64,000 nucleotides of DNA from an uncultured Eubacteriales bacterium (GCA_900549105.1 URND01000004.1:1-64000), one strand, 5' to 3'; positions 1-8,600 are shown, numbered from the stretch's first letter. Translations and numbers: made by a program. Notes: generated by a model not told the origin, from the letters alone.

Positions 1-298
1 GGGGCAGCCGCTGAAAGGTCATATAAAAGAAGCCTGTGAGAAACGCCGTTGAAAAATCGAGGACAACCATAATATTTCTTTTATTTACCCGGTCCGCTAC
101 CACACCTCCAAACAGGGAAAAGATAACCATTGGAATAAATGAGCAGGCTGTGACAATGCCAAAAAGAGAGGAAGAGCCTGTCTCCCTCAAAAGATATAAG
201 GGCAATGCAAACCGGAGTATTCCATTTCCAAATAAAGAAATTATCTGCCCGATAACAACCATCGTAAAATCCCTCTGAAATAATTTTTGTTTTTCCAT
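1..298 (-). CDS. MFS drug/siderophore-type exporter, N-terminal part (cut by window edge)
   Basis: The first 99 residues of a major facilitator superfamily transporter, continuing beyond base 1. Seen: a short polar N-terminus, then hydrophobic helices around residues 13-37 and 45-65, followed by a GGVVADRVNKR loop, which is the signature MFS loop between helices 2 and 3. Start chosen at 298 because GAAAGGAGAAC lies at proper distance upstream. It is the next gene after a TetR regulator on the same strand, and a palindrome resembling that regulator's own operator sits 20-35 bases upstream of this start. Inference: an efflux pump repressed by the neighbour. Substrate cannot be read from the sequence. 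Confidence 0.85.
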   Translation of the reverse strand, partial: MEKQKLFQRDFTMVVIGQIISLFGNGILRFALPLYLLRETGSSSLFGIVTACSFIPMVIFSLFGGVVADRVNKRNIMVVLDFSTAFLTGFFYMTFQRLP

Positions 299-317
299 CC
301 TGTTCTCCTTTCTTTTT

Positions 318-336
318 AAGACCGACCGTCGGTTTG
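318..336. promoter_or_regulatory. Probable TetR operator upstream of the MFS gene
   Basis: A perfect inverted repeat ACCGAC-C-GTCGGT at 321-333, embedded in AGACC...GGTTT. It resembles the CAGACC-AGC-GGTCTG palindrome in front of the adjacent tetR gene, so the same TetR protein probably binds both. It lies between the tetR stop and the MFS start, allowing separate control of the exporter. Inference from symmetry and position only. Confidence 0.55.
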
Positions 337-351
337 TATCGCTGCTTAATG

Positions 352-375
352 AAACTGCTCATTTCTGAGCAGTTT
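352..375. terminator. Perfect 10-bp hairpin between tetR and MFS genes
   Basis: AAACTGCTCA and TGAGCAGTTT form a perfect ten-base-pair stem with a four-base loop immediately after the tetR stop. On the minus strand only a short T run follows, so it may act as a weak or partial terminator, an attenuator between the two genes, or an RNA-stability element. Confidence 0.45.
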
Positions 376-388
376 ATTTGAATATATT

Positions 389-1042
389 TTATTCTGAGGA
401 ATTGTTTCTCATTTGACCATAATTCACAAACACTTCTATCATCTCTTCATCCATGACATCCAATCCTATCGCATTTGTCATTCGAATAAACACACGGCAC
501 CGTTCACGGATTTCTTCCGGTGTCGATGGCTGTATCAGCGGATTTACCCATATATCAATCATCAGCAGAAGCACCTCTGCCAATGCCCGGGTATCCTTCA
601 CCCGGATAGAACCGTCCGCAACTCCTTCATCCAAAATCGGCTGAATAAATTCCGGCGCAACTAAATTAATGACATCCCGAAGCTCTATTGCCAAAAAACG
701 TGGATTATCCAAAAGATAGGGCACAATCCGCAGCACCTCTTCCTGATTTGGATGAAGCAGGGACGACCTGAAAATTGCTTTCAGTTTCTCCCGACCGCTT
801 AGATTTTTATCATCCCTTATCGCCGCCAGCCGCGCAGAATTTTCCTCGCCAATCCGTCCGCAAATACGCTCAAAAATCTCTTCTTTCGATGAAAAATGGT
901 GATAGATGGCCCCCTTGGATAACTTCGTCTTATTAATAATATCCTGCAGGGATGTTCCGTCATAGCCCTTTTCTATAAATAATTCACTGGCCGCATCCAG
1001 GATTAACTTAACCGTTTCTTCGGGATGTTTATTTCTCGCCAT
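389..1042 (-). CDS. TetR/AcrR-family transcriptional repressor
   Basis: A DNA-binding repressor of about 217 residues. The N-terminal helix-turn-helix is typical: ILDAASELFIEKGYDGTSL, then IINKTKLSKGAIYHHFSSKE with the TetR recognition-helix consensus GAIYHHF. The C-terminal part is all-helical and variable and would bind the ligand. Start set at 1042 (MARNKHPEE) because GAGGAGAGAGG lies directly upstream; the open frame extends further but only through the operator region. A palindrome overlaps the region between promoter and start, so autorepression is likely. The next gene downstream is an MFS exporter, which suggests ligand-induced efflux. Confidence 0.9.
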   Translation of the reverse strand: MARNKHPEETVKLILDAASELFIEKGYDGTSLQDIINKTKLSKGAIYHHFSSKEEIFERICGRIGEENSARLAAIRDDKNLSGREKLKAIFRSSLLHPNQEEVLRIVPYLLDNPRFLAIELRDVINLVAPEFIQPILDEGVADGSIRVKDTRALAEVLLLMIDIWVNPLIQPSTPEEIRERCRVFIRMTNAIGLDVMDEEMIEVFVNYGQMRNNSSE

Positions 1043-1062
1043 CCAACCTCTCTCCTCTTTTT

Positions 1063-1112
1063 TCAGACCAGCGGTCTGTTTATATAATAGCAAATAAGTA
1101 TTTCTCTGTCAA
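1063..1112 (-). promoter_or_regulatory. tetR promoter with overlapping operator
   Basis: On the minus strand TTGACA (1107-1112) and TATTAT (1084-1089) are separated by exactly 17 bases, giving a near-consensus sigma-A promoter. Just downstream the inverted repeat CAGACC-AGC-GGTCTG (1064-1078) covers the expected transcription start. The arrangement is that of an autorepressed tetR gene. Confidence 0.7.
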
Positions 1113-1139
1113 GCACCGTTTTCCTTCACACAACTGTAA

Positions 1140-2186
1140 TTATGCCTTAACCGCCCACCGCATTTTTGTGGAACGGGCCCGGCTGTTCCGCGCACATTCT
1201 TCTGCCGATGGCCGAATCACTTCTTCGGAAATTTCCCGGTAAACGCCCTGCTTTTTTAATTGCTTGAAGGACTTTTTCACAAGCCGGTCTTCCCCTGAAT
1301 GAAATGTCAGAATAGCTGCCCGGCCGCCGGGAGCCAGAACATGGGGAAGCTTTTCCAAAAACTCATACAACACTTCAAACTCACTGTTGACATCAATCCG
1401 CAGCGCCTGAAAAGTCCGCTGGCAGGATTTTTTGACAGCTTCTTTCCGCTCACTCGCCGGAATGAAGGAAAGGGCTTCTTCAATCACATTTTTTAACTGG
1501 GTTGTCGTCTCAATTTTCTGTCCCCGTTTCAGCCGCATCATCACCGCTTTTGAAATTTCTTCCGCATAGGGTTCATCCGAATTTTCAATCAACATTCCCT
1601 GCAGTTCCTCCTGAGAAACCTCTTTGAGCCGTTCAGCCGCGCTCGCCCCTTTCTGAGGATTCATCCGCAAATCCAACGGTCCTTCGTGTTTATAAGAAAA
1701 TCCCCGCTCAGGATTATCAATCTGCATAGAAGATACTCCCAGGTCCGCCAGCACAAAGTCAAAAGGCCCGGCCTGTTCGGCCACCTTGTCGATATTGGCA
1801 AAATTCTGCAGCTGAACTGTTAAAATATCTTCGCCGTAGCCCAACCGCGCCAACCGCGCCTTTGTCTTTTCTGATTCAATCGGATCCACATCCAGCGCAT
1901 AAATATGGCCCTGAGATTTCAGGCATTTTAACATTTCCAAAGTATGGCCCCCATATCCCAATGTGGCATCCAGCCCTTTTTGTCCCGGCTGAATCTGCAG
2001 AAAATCCAGAATTTCCTTCACACAGATAGAAATGTGCATTCCCGCCGGCGTACTTCCTTTTTGAATCACTTTTGAAATCGTATCCCCGTATTTTTCCGGC
2101 TGAAGCTCTTTATATTTTTCACTGTATTTCTTTGGATGTGTGCCCGAATACCGCACACGCCGTTTATGCTCTTTTTCCTGATTCAT
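1140..2186 (-). CDS. rsmH: RsmH-type 16S rRNA (cytosine-N4)-methyltransferase, paralogue with N-terminal extension
   Basis: An S-adenosylmethionine-dependent methyltransferase of the RsmH/MraW family, which N4-methylates a decoding-site cytosine (C1402) of 16S rRNA. Seen: LDATLGYGGHTLEML as SAM-binding motif I, ADLGVSSMQIDNPERGFS with the following DLRMNP, and ILTFHSGEDRLVKKSF near the C-terminus, all family signatures. At 348 residues it is longer than usual because of a basic extension of about 45 residues before the catalytic domain. It is not beside mraZ, ftsL or other division genes, so it is probably the second, non-dcw copy found in several Clostridia. That paralogy is inferred from context. 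Good SD (GGAGG) upstream. Confidence 0.85.
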   Translation of the reverse strand: MNQEKEHKRRVRYSGTHPKKYSEKYKELQPEKYGDTISKVIQKGSTPAGMHISICVKEILDFLQIQPGQKGLDATLGYGGHTLEMLKCLKSQGHIYALDVDPIESEKTKARLARLGYGEDILTVQLQNFANIDKVAEQAGPFDFVLADLGVSSMQIDNPERGFSYKHEGPLDLRMNPQKGASAAERLKEVSQEELQGMLIENSDEPYAEEISKAVMMRLKRGQKIETTTQLKNVIEEALSFIPASERKEAVKKSCQRTFQALRIDVNSEFEVLYEFLEKLPHVLAPGGRAAILTFHSGEDRLVKKSFKQLKKQGVYREISEEVIRPSAEECARNSRARSTKMRWAVKA

Positions 2187-2201
2187 CCTTATCCTCCACT
2201 T

Positions 2202-2720
2202 TTAAAGTTTCTTTTCCAGGCACACCAATGGAACCCCTTTAATACCGTTAAACACGCATGGAACAATCCCAACTTCTTTATAACCCATATTTTTATAAAA
2301 GCTTCGGGCACGGCTGTTTTTTTCATTTGTATCCATTCTCAGATACTTACAACCGTGTTTCAGGGCAAAGTCCTCATAAAACCGTACAAAGGCCTTCCCC
2401 CACCCTCTGTTTCCTGCTTTCGGAGACACAACCAGCGTATGCAGAACCATAACCTCCGCTTCTGCCGCATCATATTCCCAATCCGCTTCCGCATAGGAGG
2501 CTTCCTGCTTCTGGTTCAATCTGGCAGCCGCCACAACGCGTCCTTCCTCTTCTATCACATATAAGTCTCCATTTTCCAGGGCAGTTTCCGCCGTCTTTCG
2601 CGTTGGATAGATGTTCCTCACCCAGCCAATAGCTGCCCGGCCGGCCTCTTCCTCCGTATGAATCTCATCGTAAATCCGCGCAACCGCCGGAATATCTATC
2701 GGCAATGCTTTTCTAATCAT
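2202..2720 (-). CDS. GNAT-family N-acetyltransferase
   Basis: A GCN5-related acetyltransferase of about 172 residues. The sequence starts MIRKALPIDIPAVARIYDEI, which matches the first strand and helix of the fold. VMVLHTLVVSPKAGNRGWGKAFV contains the acetyl-CoA pyrophosphate loop (usual consensus Q/RxxGxG/A). The C-terminal NSRARSFYKNMGYKEVGI is the usual final helix and strand. The start at 2720 follows TAAGGAGAGG; the longer frame to 2765 has no SD and overlaps the MATE gene end. Substrate unknown. Placed 15 bases before the rsmH-like gene, so probably co-transcribed with it. Confidence 0.87.
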   Translation of the reverse strand: MIRKALPIDIPAVARIYDEIHTEEEAGRAAIGWVRNIYPTRKTAETALENGDLYVIEEEGRVVAAARLNQKQEASYAEADWEYDAAEAEVMVLHTLVVSPKAGNRGWGKAFVRFYEDFALKHGCKYLRMDTNEKNSRARSFYKNMGYKEVGIVPCVFNGIKGVPLVCLEKKL

Positions 2721-2749
2721 GAATGACCTCTCCTTAATATTCGCTTCCT

Positions 2750-4117
2750 CTATATGATACCACATTCATTTGAGCCGAGGGGCGAAATATGTTTTTTATA
2801 CACATGAATAAAGTATAAAATTTCCGCAAATGCGGTAATACTCCATGAAAAAATATACAGTAAGTACAGCGAAGGCACTGTTCCAAAATAAGCAAAAATC
2901 GTATACACCCATATAATCCGAAATACACAGGCGCCAAGAAGAACAATCACTGTTGGTACAAAGCTTTTCCCAAGGGCCCTCGACGCGGCAATGGTACAAT
3001 CCATAAAGGCTGAAAAGCCAAAGAACAGGCCCATAAATGTCATTCGATACATTCCAGCTTCGATAACCGCCGCATCACTGGTAAACAATCGCAGAAATGA
3101 AGGGCCCAAAAATACCATTAAAGCGCCTAAAATCATGCCGCTTCCGAAGGCATAGGACAGACTGAACAGGTAACTTTTCCGAATTCGTTCCTTTTTCCCG
3201 GCCCCATAATTCTGGCCCATAAAGCTTCCGCAGGCCGTATAAAAGGCCATCATCACACTGAATACAATCGCATCCTCATTCATTGCCGCCGCATTGCCCG
3301 CAACCAGAGTAGCGCTGAAAGAATTGACCCCCGTCTGAATAAACAGATTGGCCATCTGGAAAATAGCATTCTGCAGTCCGGCCGGAACACCGATATGTAT
3401 GATTGCCCGTGCATTATTCCCGCTTATATGTAAATCCCTCAAATGCAGCCCATACATTTCACGGCTCCTTACCAATGCCCGCACGATAAGAAATGCCGAA
3501 ATATACTGGGAAATCACACTGGCGGCGGCCACTCCCGCCACATCCATACGGCACACAATAACAAAAAAGAGATTCAGCACAATATTGGATGCCCCGGCCA
3601 GAGAAAGATAATATAAAGGCCGCTTTGTCTCGCCCACCGCGCTGAATACCGCATTGCCAAAGTTATAAACAGCCAAAGCCGGCATTCCCAGCAAATAAAT
3701 ACGAATGTACAAAATCGCCCCTGACAGCAGTTCGGCTTTTGTCTGAAGCAGCAAAAGAATTCCTTTTGAAAATATCCATCCGCCAGACAAAAGTAAAAAA
3801 CCAACAATTATGCTGAGGATTAATGATGTGTGCACGGTCTCAACCATATTTTTCCTATCCTTTGCCCCGAAATGCCGCGCCGCCAATACATTGATTCCGC
3901 CGGATAAACCGATAAGGAAATCGGTAAACATCGTCACCAAAGTTGTTGTTGAGCCTACGGCTCCGAGGGCCGCTGTTCCGGCAAATTTCCCCAAAACAGC
4001 CACATCCGCCATATTGAATAAAACCTGCAAAAGATTTGAAAATATCAGTGGAATACTAAACAATAAAATCTGTTTTCCAAGAGGCCCCCTGGTCAAATCC
4101 TGCTTTTCTCTCTGCAT
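2750..4117 (-). CDS. MATE-family multidrug/Na+ antiporter (DinF/MepA-like)
   Basis: A multidrug and toxic compound extrusion transporter of 455 residues, normal for the family. Around twelve hydrophobic segments are visible in two halves. The family start is clear: LTRGPLGKQILLFSIPLIFSNLLQ, then FNMADVAVLGKFAG in helix 2. The second half repeats the pattern (IHIGVPAGLQNAIFQMANLF, then MGQNYGAGKKERIRKS). It would export cationic or hydrophobic compounds in exchange for sodium or protons. The start has an SD (GGAGG). A strong hairpin terminator lies between it and the upstream lipoprotein gene, so it has its own promoter. Confidence 0.9.
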   Translation of the reverse strand: MQREKQDLTRGPLGKQILLFSIPLIFSNLLQVLFNMADVAVLGKFAGTAALGAVGSTTTLVTMFTDFLIGLSGGINVLAARHFGAKDRKNMVETVHTSLILSIIVGFLLLSGGWIFSKGILLLLQTKAELLSGAILYIRIYLLGMPALAVYNFGNAVFSAVGETKRPLYYLSLAGASNIVLNLFFVIVCRMDVAGVAAASVISQYISAFLIVRALVRSREMYGLHLRDLHISGNNARAIIHIGVPAGLQNAIFQMANLFIQTGVNSFSATLVAGNAAAMNEDAIVFSVMMAFYTACGSFMGQNYGAGKKERIRKSYLFSLSYAFGSGMILGALMVFLGPSFLRLFTSDAAVIEAGMYRMTFMGLFFGFSAFMDCTIAASRALGKSFVPTVIVLLGACVFRIIWVYTIFAYFGTVPSLYLLYIFSWSITAFAEILYFIHVYKKHISPLGSNECGII

Positions 4118-4184
4118 TTTATGTCAATCCTCCATCACAGTATATCCTGTCCCGGATGCCCGAATGGGTATGCGACAATCGGGC

Positions 4185-4213
4185 AAAAAAAGGAGGGCCC
4201 GCAGGTCCTCCCC
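4185..4213 (-). terminator. Rho-independent terminator upstream of the MATE gene
   Basis: On the minus strand GGAGGACC-TGC-GGGCCCTCC folds into a GC-rich stem followed directly by seven T residues (A tract 4185-4191). It would end transcription arriving from the lipoprotein gene at 4412-5842. The 200 bases between that gene and the hairpin hold no convincing gene. Confidence 0.75.
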
Positions 4214-4411
4214 CGGTCCCAGTCCTCATAAATATCTGAAACCAAATTCATTGATTGTATTCTACTACACAAAAATACCGGTGTCAATGCCGCCCAATAC
4301 CCGAATAGTTTTTTTTACCTCGCTCAACCCTGTTCCTCCGGCGATAAAGCCAGGAACCCGGGCCTCAACGGCTCTGTTTTTATCAGAAAAGGTCTGGGAT
4401 ATCCTTTTTCT

Positions 4412-5842
4412 TTATTTTTCCACCAAATCCAACTGCTTTGCAGGCATAATATTGGAACCGCTGTCTGCTGAACTTGCATCTGCAGTCACGGCAATTTCCA
4501 ATCCCACTTTAAGTCCTCCGGTATTGTCAACAGCATCTTCCTTCGAGAATGTCATTTCTACCTCATCTGCCATTTTAATCGTAACCGTATTCATGGTGGC
4601 ATCCAGAACAACACCTTTGTAAACCGCATTCTGCGCCGAAATATTTTCATCGCTGTCAACGACACTGATAACGACAACACTATTCAGTTCATCCAGGTTG
4701 CCTGTATAAGTAACTGTCACCGTATTTCCAGTCTGGATTCCATTTTTATACTGATGGATGGCATCCGCGATATATACGGTATAAATATTCTCATCTACAG
4801 CAAAGGTCAGCGTATTCATGGAAACTTCCACAACTGTTCCTGTGACTTCCTGATAATTCTCCTGTGGTTGTGGCTGCTCCTGCGGCTGCGGTTGTTCCTG
4901 TGGCTGTTCCTGCTCCTGCGGCTGCTCCTGCTCCTGCGGCTGTTCCTGTGGCTGCGGCTGTGGCTGCTGTACCGGAGCCGGCTGTTCCACCGGTGTTCCG
5001 TCTGCTTTCGCTGCAGGCGCATCAGGAGCCGGCGCCTTTGTGGTCAAATAATCACCAAAAATATATGCATCCTGATTATTATATATCACTCTTGACCATC
5101 CGTTATCACAAATTCCGGTTCGCTTAATCTGCCCGCCCTGCTCCAGGGTTCCTAAAATTTCAGAATCTGTACTGTAGGACCGCCGCACATGAACTGCTGC
5201 GGTGCTATAGACACTCTCGTCCACAGCTTTAATATTCATTTTCTTTTGTTCTTGCTCTACAATGTTTTCGTCATTATCTGTAATCTTAATAACTTTGACA
5301 TTCTTCGTATCTGTTCCCTGAATCTCTCCAACGTATGTAACTACAATCCAGTTTCCCTCTCGGATGCCATTTTTAAAATCATGTTCGCAGTTATTAGAGT
5401 TAAACATAAGCTCAGTTCCATCATTCTGCTTAATAGTAATGGAGTTTTCTGTGATTTTCACAAGAGTTCCGACTGCTGTTTTTTCCGTCTGACTGGTAGC
5501 TGCTCCTCCCTTGTCTTCTACAGATATTACTTTAACATTGGTAGTATCTGTTCCCTCAATCTTTCCTTCATAGTGAACCACAAGTTCGTCCCCCGCAAGC
5601 ATATTCACAGTATTTACCGTTGCCTCGGAAATATCAAACTCATATTCCTGCTCCTCCGCTTCAATCATAAGGTCTGTTCCTGAAAAGCTGACCAGCGTTC
5701 CCTCAAGCGACGCTGTCTCAACTGCCTTTGTTTCTTTCTGCGTCTCTTCCTGTTTTTTCTCCTGCTTCCCGCATGCTGAACATATAAACAGTAAGCATAA
5801 AACCAAAATTGCAAATATTATATGTTTTTTCTTTTTTCTCAT
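4412..5842 (-). CDS. Secreted lipoprotein with SH3 domain and four repeated beta-domains
   Basis: A surface lipoprotein of 476 residues. Residues 1-24 form a lysine-rich, hydrophobic signal ending in a lipobox-like SAC, so Cys24 is the probable lipidation site. Four related domains of about 65 residues share the pattern GTxVxxxxxTxxxxxxD...GxxxxVxYxGxxxxxxxxVxVxVxDxDEN; two lie before and two after the middle. The centre holds an SH3-type domain (AAVHVRRSYSTDSEILGTL...GWSRVIYNNQDAYIFGDYL), the fold used for cell-wall binding. A linker of PQ/EQ repeats follows. Start at 5842 follows GAGGGAGAG; the alternative at 5860 lacks an SD. Function unknown; probably wall-associated. Confidence 0.8.
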   Translation of the reverse strand: MRKKKKHIIFAILVLCLLFICSACGKQEKKQEETQKETKAVETASLEGTLVSFSGTDLMIEAEEQEYEFDISEATVNTVNMLAGDELVVHYEGKIEGTDTTNVKVISVEDKGGAATSQTEKTAVGTLVKITENSITIKQNDGTELMFNSNNCEHDFKNGIREGNWIVVTYVGEIQGTDTKNVKVIKITDNDENIVEQEQKKMNIKAVDESVYSTAAVHVRRSYSTDSEILGTLEQGGQIKRTGICDNGWSRVIYNNQDAYIFGDYLTTKAPAPDAPAAKADGTPVEQPAPVQQPQPQPQEQPQEQEQPQEQEQPQEQPQPQEQPQPQENYQEVTGTVVEVSMNTLTFAVDENIYTVYIADAIHQYKNGIQTGNTVTVTYTGNLDELNSVVVISVVDSDENISAQNAVYKGVVLDATMNTVTIKMADEVEMTFSKEDAVDNTGGLKVGLEIAVTADASSADSGSNIMPAKQLDLVEK

Positions 5843-5969
5843 AGTACTCTCCCTCTTCATTCATATATTATATAAATTTCTAAATTCTTATTGTCACACA
5901 GCCGTCATTCTTATCTCTTATCTGAATCCTCCTTTCCTATTTGCTGTGCGGCCATATGAATTAATATTT

Positions 5970-6001
5970 ATTTACCTAATGTGAGTAAATGTTTATTTAC
6001 T
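5970..6001. promoter_or_regulatory. Overlapping palindromes between tetR and lipoprotein genes
   Basis: Three alternating half-sites ATTTAC (5970), GTAAAT (5985) and ATTTAC (5995) form two overlapping inverted repeats, the best being AGTAAAT-GTTT-ATTTACT at 5984-6001. They lie between the TetR stop and the lipoprotein start, where a repressor would control the lipoprotein gene. Binding by the adjacent TetR protein is an inference. Confidence 0.5.
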
Positions 6002-6045
6002 AATAGGTCAAAAACAAACCGCCATAAAGCGGTATGTTTGTATTC

Positions 6046-6699
6046 TTATTTTGCCTTTTTAGGTTTCTCAGGCTTCAGATAACCTCTTAACCCGGTGGAC
6101 AGCAGACTAAATACTGTCTCCTCGGTCTGCTGATTGTTAGGAAGTACGCCCTCCACTACATATTTAGCATACATTACTGTGGAAGTAAGTATATGGAGCC
6201 ACAGCAAATCCTGATTAATCTCTTTCAGTCCGGGAAATATTTTTTGAAAAGCATGAACCATTTCAACGAAAGTTTTAAAATAGGTTACATCTCTGCTCTT
6301 ATCATATTTCGGAAAAAAAGTGCTGTCCCGAAAACGATGGTAAAATATGGTCTCATCCGGATGGGCTACCCAAAACCGGAAATAAGGTAACCACAAGCTC
6401 TTCACCGCACCTATAGGGTCAGAAAGCAATATCAAAGGATTAAATTTCAAATGTTCAAAAATCATTGCAACCTGCTTATCCACATAGGTAAAACACTCTA
6501 TGAGCAACTGATCTTTACTGTCGAAGTACCGGTACAGCGCCCCGGGGGATATGCCCGCCAGTTTGCTAACATTCTGGATGCGTACTCCCTCCAGTCCATA
6601 CTGCCGCACGGCCTTCATTGTTGCGAAAATAATCCGGGTTTTAGTATCATCCAGAACGCCCACCTCCCATATGCAAAAGTATTTGCCTTTATTATACAC
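6046..6699 (-). CDS. TetR-family transcriptional regulator
   Basis: A regulator of about 200-217 residues. The helix-turn-helix is clear: IIFATMKAVRQYGLEGVRI, then VSKLAGISPGALYRYFDSKD with the TetR consensus GALYRYF. The C-terminal domain is helical with many aromatic residues and unassigned. The start is uncertain: the longest frame begins with GTG at 6699 without a good SD, while GGGAGG at about 6661-6666 suggests initiation closer to VLDDTKTR. It ends shortly before a set of palindromes and the SH3 lipoprotein gene, its likely target. The basic tail KPEKPKKAK is unusual but not diagnostic. Confidence 0.85.
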   Translation of the reverse strand: MYNKGKYFCIWEVGVLDDTKTRIIFATMKAVRQYGLEGVRIQNVSKLAGISPGALYRYFDSKDQLLIECFTYVDKQVAMIFEHLKFNPLILLSDPIGAVKSLWLPYFRFWVAHPDETIFYHRFRDSTFFPKYDKSRDVTYFKTFVEMVHAFQKIFPGLKEINQDLLWLHILTSTVMYAKYVVEGVLPNNQQTEETVFSLLSTGLRGYLKPEKPKKAK

Positions 6700-6901
6700 T
6701 GCCTGTTTTCGGTTAGCAATACTCTATCTTTATCAAGTTGCCTTACTTTTTAGTATGCCCTGTGGACAAGGATTTTATACATACTTCTTTTATGTAGAGA
6801 TTTGACTTCTATATTTGGGGTAGAAAGCCCCCACGCAGAAGCCATAATTTTTTTAGCAGCCGTTTTCAACCAACATCATAAGAGCCATTTACTTTTTGCT
6901 G

Positions 6902-7543
6902 TCATAGCTTTATCTCTTTTCCCATCTTTTCAATTTCTTCCTGCAAATTTTTCAGAAATAAACCTGCGTGCGCACCATCCATTTGGGTATGATGGAATTG
7001 AAAAGAGATTGATAAAAGAGTCCTATCGCCATCAATACGATACTTCCCCCATATCATAAAAGGATTGTTGAAAATCCCGCTATTCATACCCACAGCACCG
7101 TCAATCTCGGTATTTACAATAGCAGATGTACCTATAACCATATATTCTTCAGACAGGTCGCGGTCAATGCAAGTGTCGTGTACTTCTGCTGTATATCTCA
7201 GGTAATCGGCATTGAACTTTTCAAGACTATCTGTGTACGCAATATCACAGGAGCTAACCTCACCGTCCCTGTTTGCGACAATAATATTGACGGCAAGTTT
7301 ATCATATTGCATTAGCTTATTACCCACGGGTAATAAATAAAATTCTTTTACGGAAGCGCCTGCCTTACCGATACAAAAGTCAAGGAGCATATTGAACTTC
7401 ATACTACGGTGTTTACTTACTTTAACTAACGGCATTACATCATAGGTCTTGAAAAATGTAACCATAGGGGTTGGCGCTTTCATCCAAAGGTCAAACGCCA
7501 ATGCTCTTGTAGTTTCTTTAGGATTTATTTCTCTTACGCTCAT
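6902..7543 (-). CDS. Chloramphenicol acetyltransferase-like protein (type A CAT fold)
   Basis: A 213-residue acetyltransferase of the CatA family, which moves acetyl from acetyl-CoA to chloramphenicol or a similar hydroxyl compound as a homotrimer. Seen: the C-terminal active-site motif FHHTQMDGAHAG, matching HHxxxDGxH with catalytic His and structural Asp; length is the family norm. The SD GAGGAAA precedes the ATG. It sits 38 bases downstream of an AraC-GNAT fusion gene in what looks like an acquired patch. Whether it confers resistance is not decidable; chromosomal xenobiotic-type homologues are common. It is not closely similar to the second CAT-like protein in this window near 50 kb. Confidence 0.88.
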   Translation of the reverse strand: MSVREINPKETTRALAFDLWMKAPTPMVTFFKTYDVMPLVKVSKHRSMKFNMLLDFCIGKAGASVKEFYLLPVGNKLMQYDKLAVNIIVANRDGEVSSCDIAYTDSLEKFNADYLRYTAEVHDTCIDRDLSEEYMVIGTSAIVNTEIDGAVGMNSGIFNNPFMIWGKYRIDGDRTLLSISFQFHHTQMDGAHAGLFLKNLQEEIEKMGKEIKL

Positions 7544-7581
7544 TGTTATTTCCTCACATAATTTATAAAATGGATTTTCTT

Positions 7582-8442
7582 CTATTTCCTCTCAACCGTT
7601 TCATCATCATCTTTTTTTGCGGATAGTACAAAGCGTTGTGTTGGGTAACCAAATTCTACTAAAAGTTCTTGTTCCGCAAAGCCAAGTTTTTGCAGTTCTT
7701 TGCGATATCCTGTATCGGCTTTATCTCCATTCCTGTAGGTTGTTATATAAATGTCTTGTTCTGGATAATAATCCTCTAATAATGCATCAATAAAAAGCTT
7801 TTGGATACCTCTTTTACGATATTGCGGATGTACACCCATAAACTCAATGCTACACGGCGGAGTGCTAAAAGCCATAGCACCAATCAACAACTCTCCATCT
7901 CTCAAAACCAATGCCTGTTTATTCTTGATAAATATTTTTAACTTATACAAGTAGTCTGTCTCATCCAAAACAGGGTATCCATCGACCACTAATCGAAGCA
8001 GTTTCATCCATGAAGGAATATCCTCCATCGCAGCGAGTTGTATATCACTCTTTGTCAATGTAAGGTTTAGCTTTCTGTTATGTATAACAAATCGCAATAG
8101 TAAAGGGTAAAACACTTGTTTGTCACGATAATGTGCTGGTGATGTCTTATACATAGCTGTAAAAGCAGTTGTAAAAGATTGTTGACTTTCATATCCACAG
8201 ATGAAGGCTATTTCAATGAGTGGTTTGTCTGAGAACACCAACAACTTTGCTGCTTCAGTAAGTTGCCTTCGTTGGACATAATCATGAATTGTCAGTCCAA
8301 CTGTTTCAGTAAACATACGGTGCAAATGATATTTTGAGTAATTGACTGCTCTAGCAACCGTTTCAAGGTCAATCTTTCCATTAAGATGCCTTTCAATATA
8401 GTCAATGACCATTTCAATACTGATAGCTGTTTTATTTTCCAT
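7582..8442 (-). CDS. AraC-type regulator fused to a GNAT acetyltransferase
   Basis: A 286-residue two-domain protein. Residues about 5-105 are an AraC/XylS double helix-turn-helix placed at the N-terminus (IDLETVARAVNYSKYHLHRMF, then IEIAFICGYESQQSFTTAF...SPAHYR). Residues about 130-280 are a GNAT fold (ALVLRDGELLIGAMAF, IEFMGVHPQYRKRGIQKLFI with the acetyl-CoA loop RKRGIQ). Most AraC proteins carry the DNA-binding domain at the C-terminus and a sensor first; here the order is reversed and the partner is an enzyme. Start at 8442 follows AGGAAGGAGGCG. It precedes a CAT-like gene. Plausible role: regulation coupled to acetylation or sensing of acetyl-CoA or substrate; unproven. Confidence 0.88.
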   Translation of the reverse strand: MENKTAISIEMVIDYIERHLNGKIDLETVARAVNYSKYHLHRMFTETVGLTIHDYVQRRQLTEAAKLLVFSDKPLIEIAFICGYESQQSFTTAFTAMYKTSPAHYRDKQVFYPLLLRFVIHNRKLNLTLTKSDIQLAAMEDIPSWMKLLRLVVDGYPVLDETDYLYKLKIFIKNKQALVLRDGELLIGAMAFSTPPCSIEFMGVHPQYRKRGIQKLFIDALLEDYYPEQDIYITTYRNGDKADTGYRKELQKLGFAEQELLVEFGYPTQRFVLSAKKDDDETVERK

Positions 8443-8600
8443 GTGAAACGCCTCCTTCCTGATAATAATCATAGCAAAAAAACTTGACTGTGTTTTCACA
8501 ATTCTTGCTATATTTTGGAGTTGGCATTTTTCTTATCGTAAAGATATCGACAGCATAATGCCTAAAAAACTTCTCGTTCGCAAGCAGCAAAAATGATATT

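Noticed and set aside
4290..4411. Possible second terminator after the lipoprotein gene
   Set aside because: The pairing GTTCCTGGC with GCCGGAGGAAC is imperfect and no T run follows.
4754..5127. Plus-strand open frames rich in Leu/Arg/Ala opposite the lipoprotein
   Set aside because: They are mirror readings of the PQ/EQ repeat region of the minus-strand lipoprotein gene and have no ribosome binding site.
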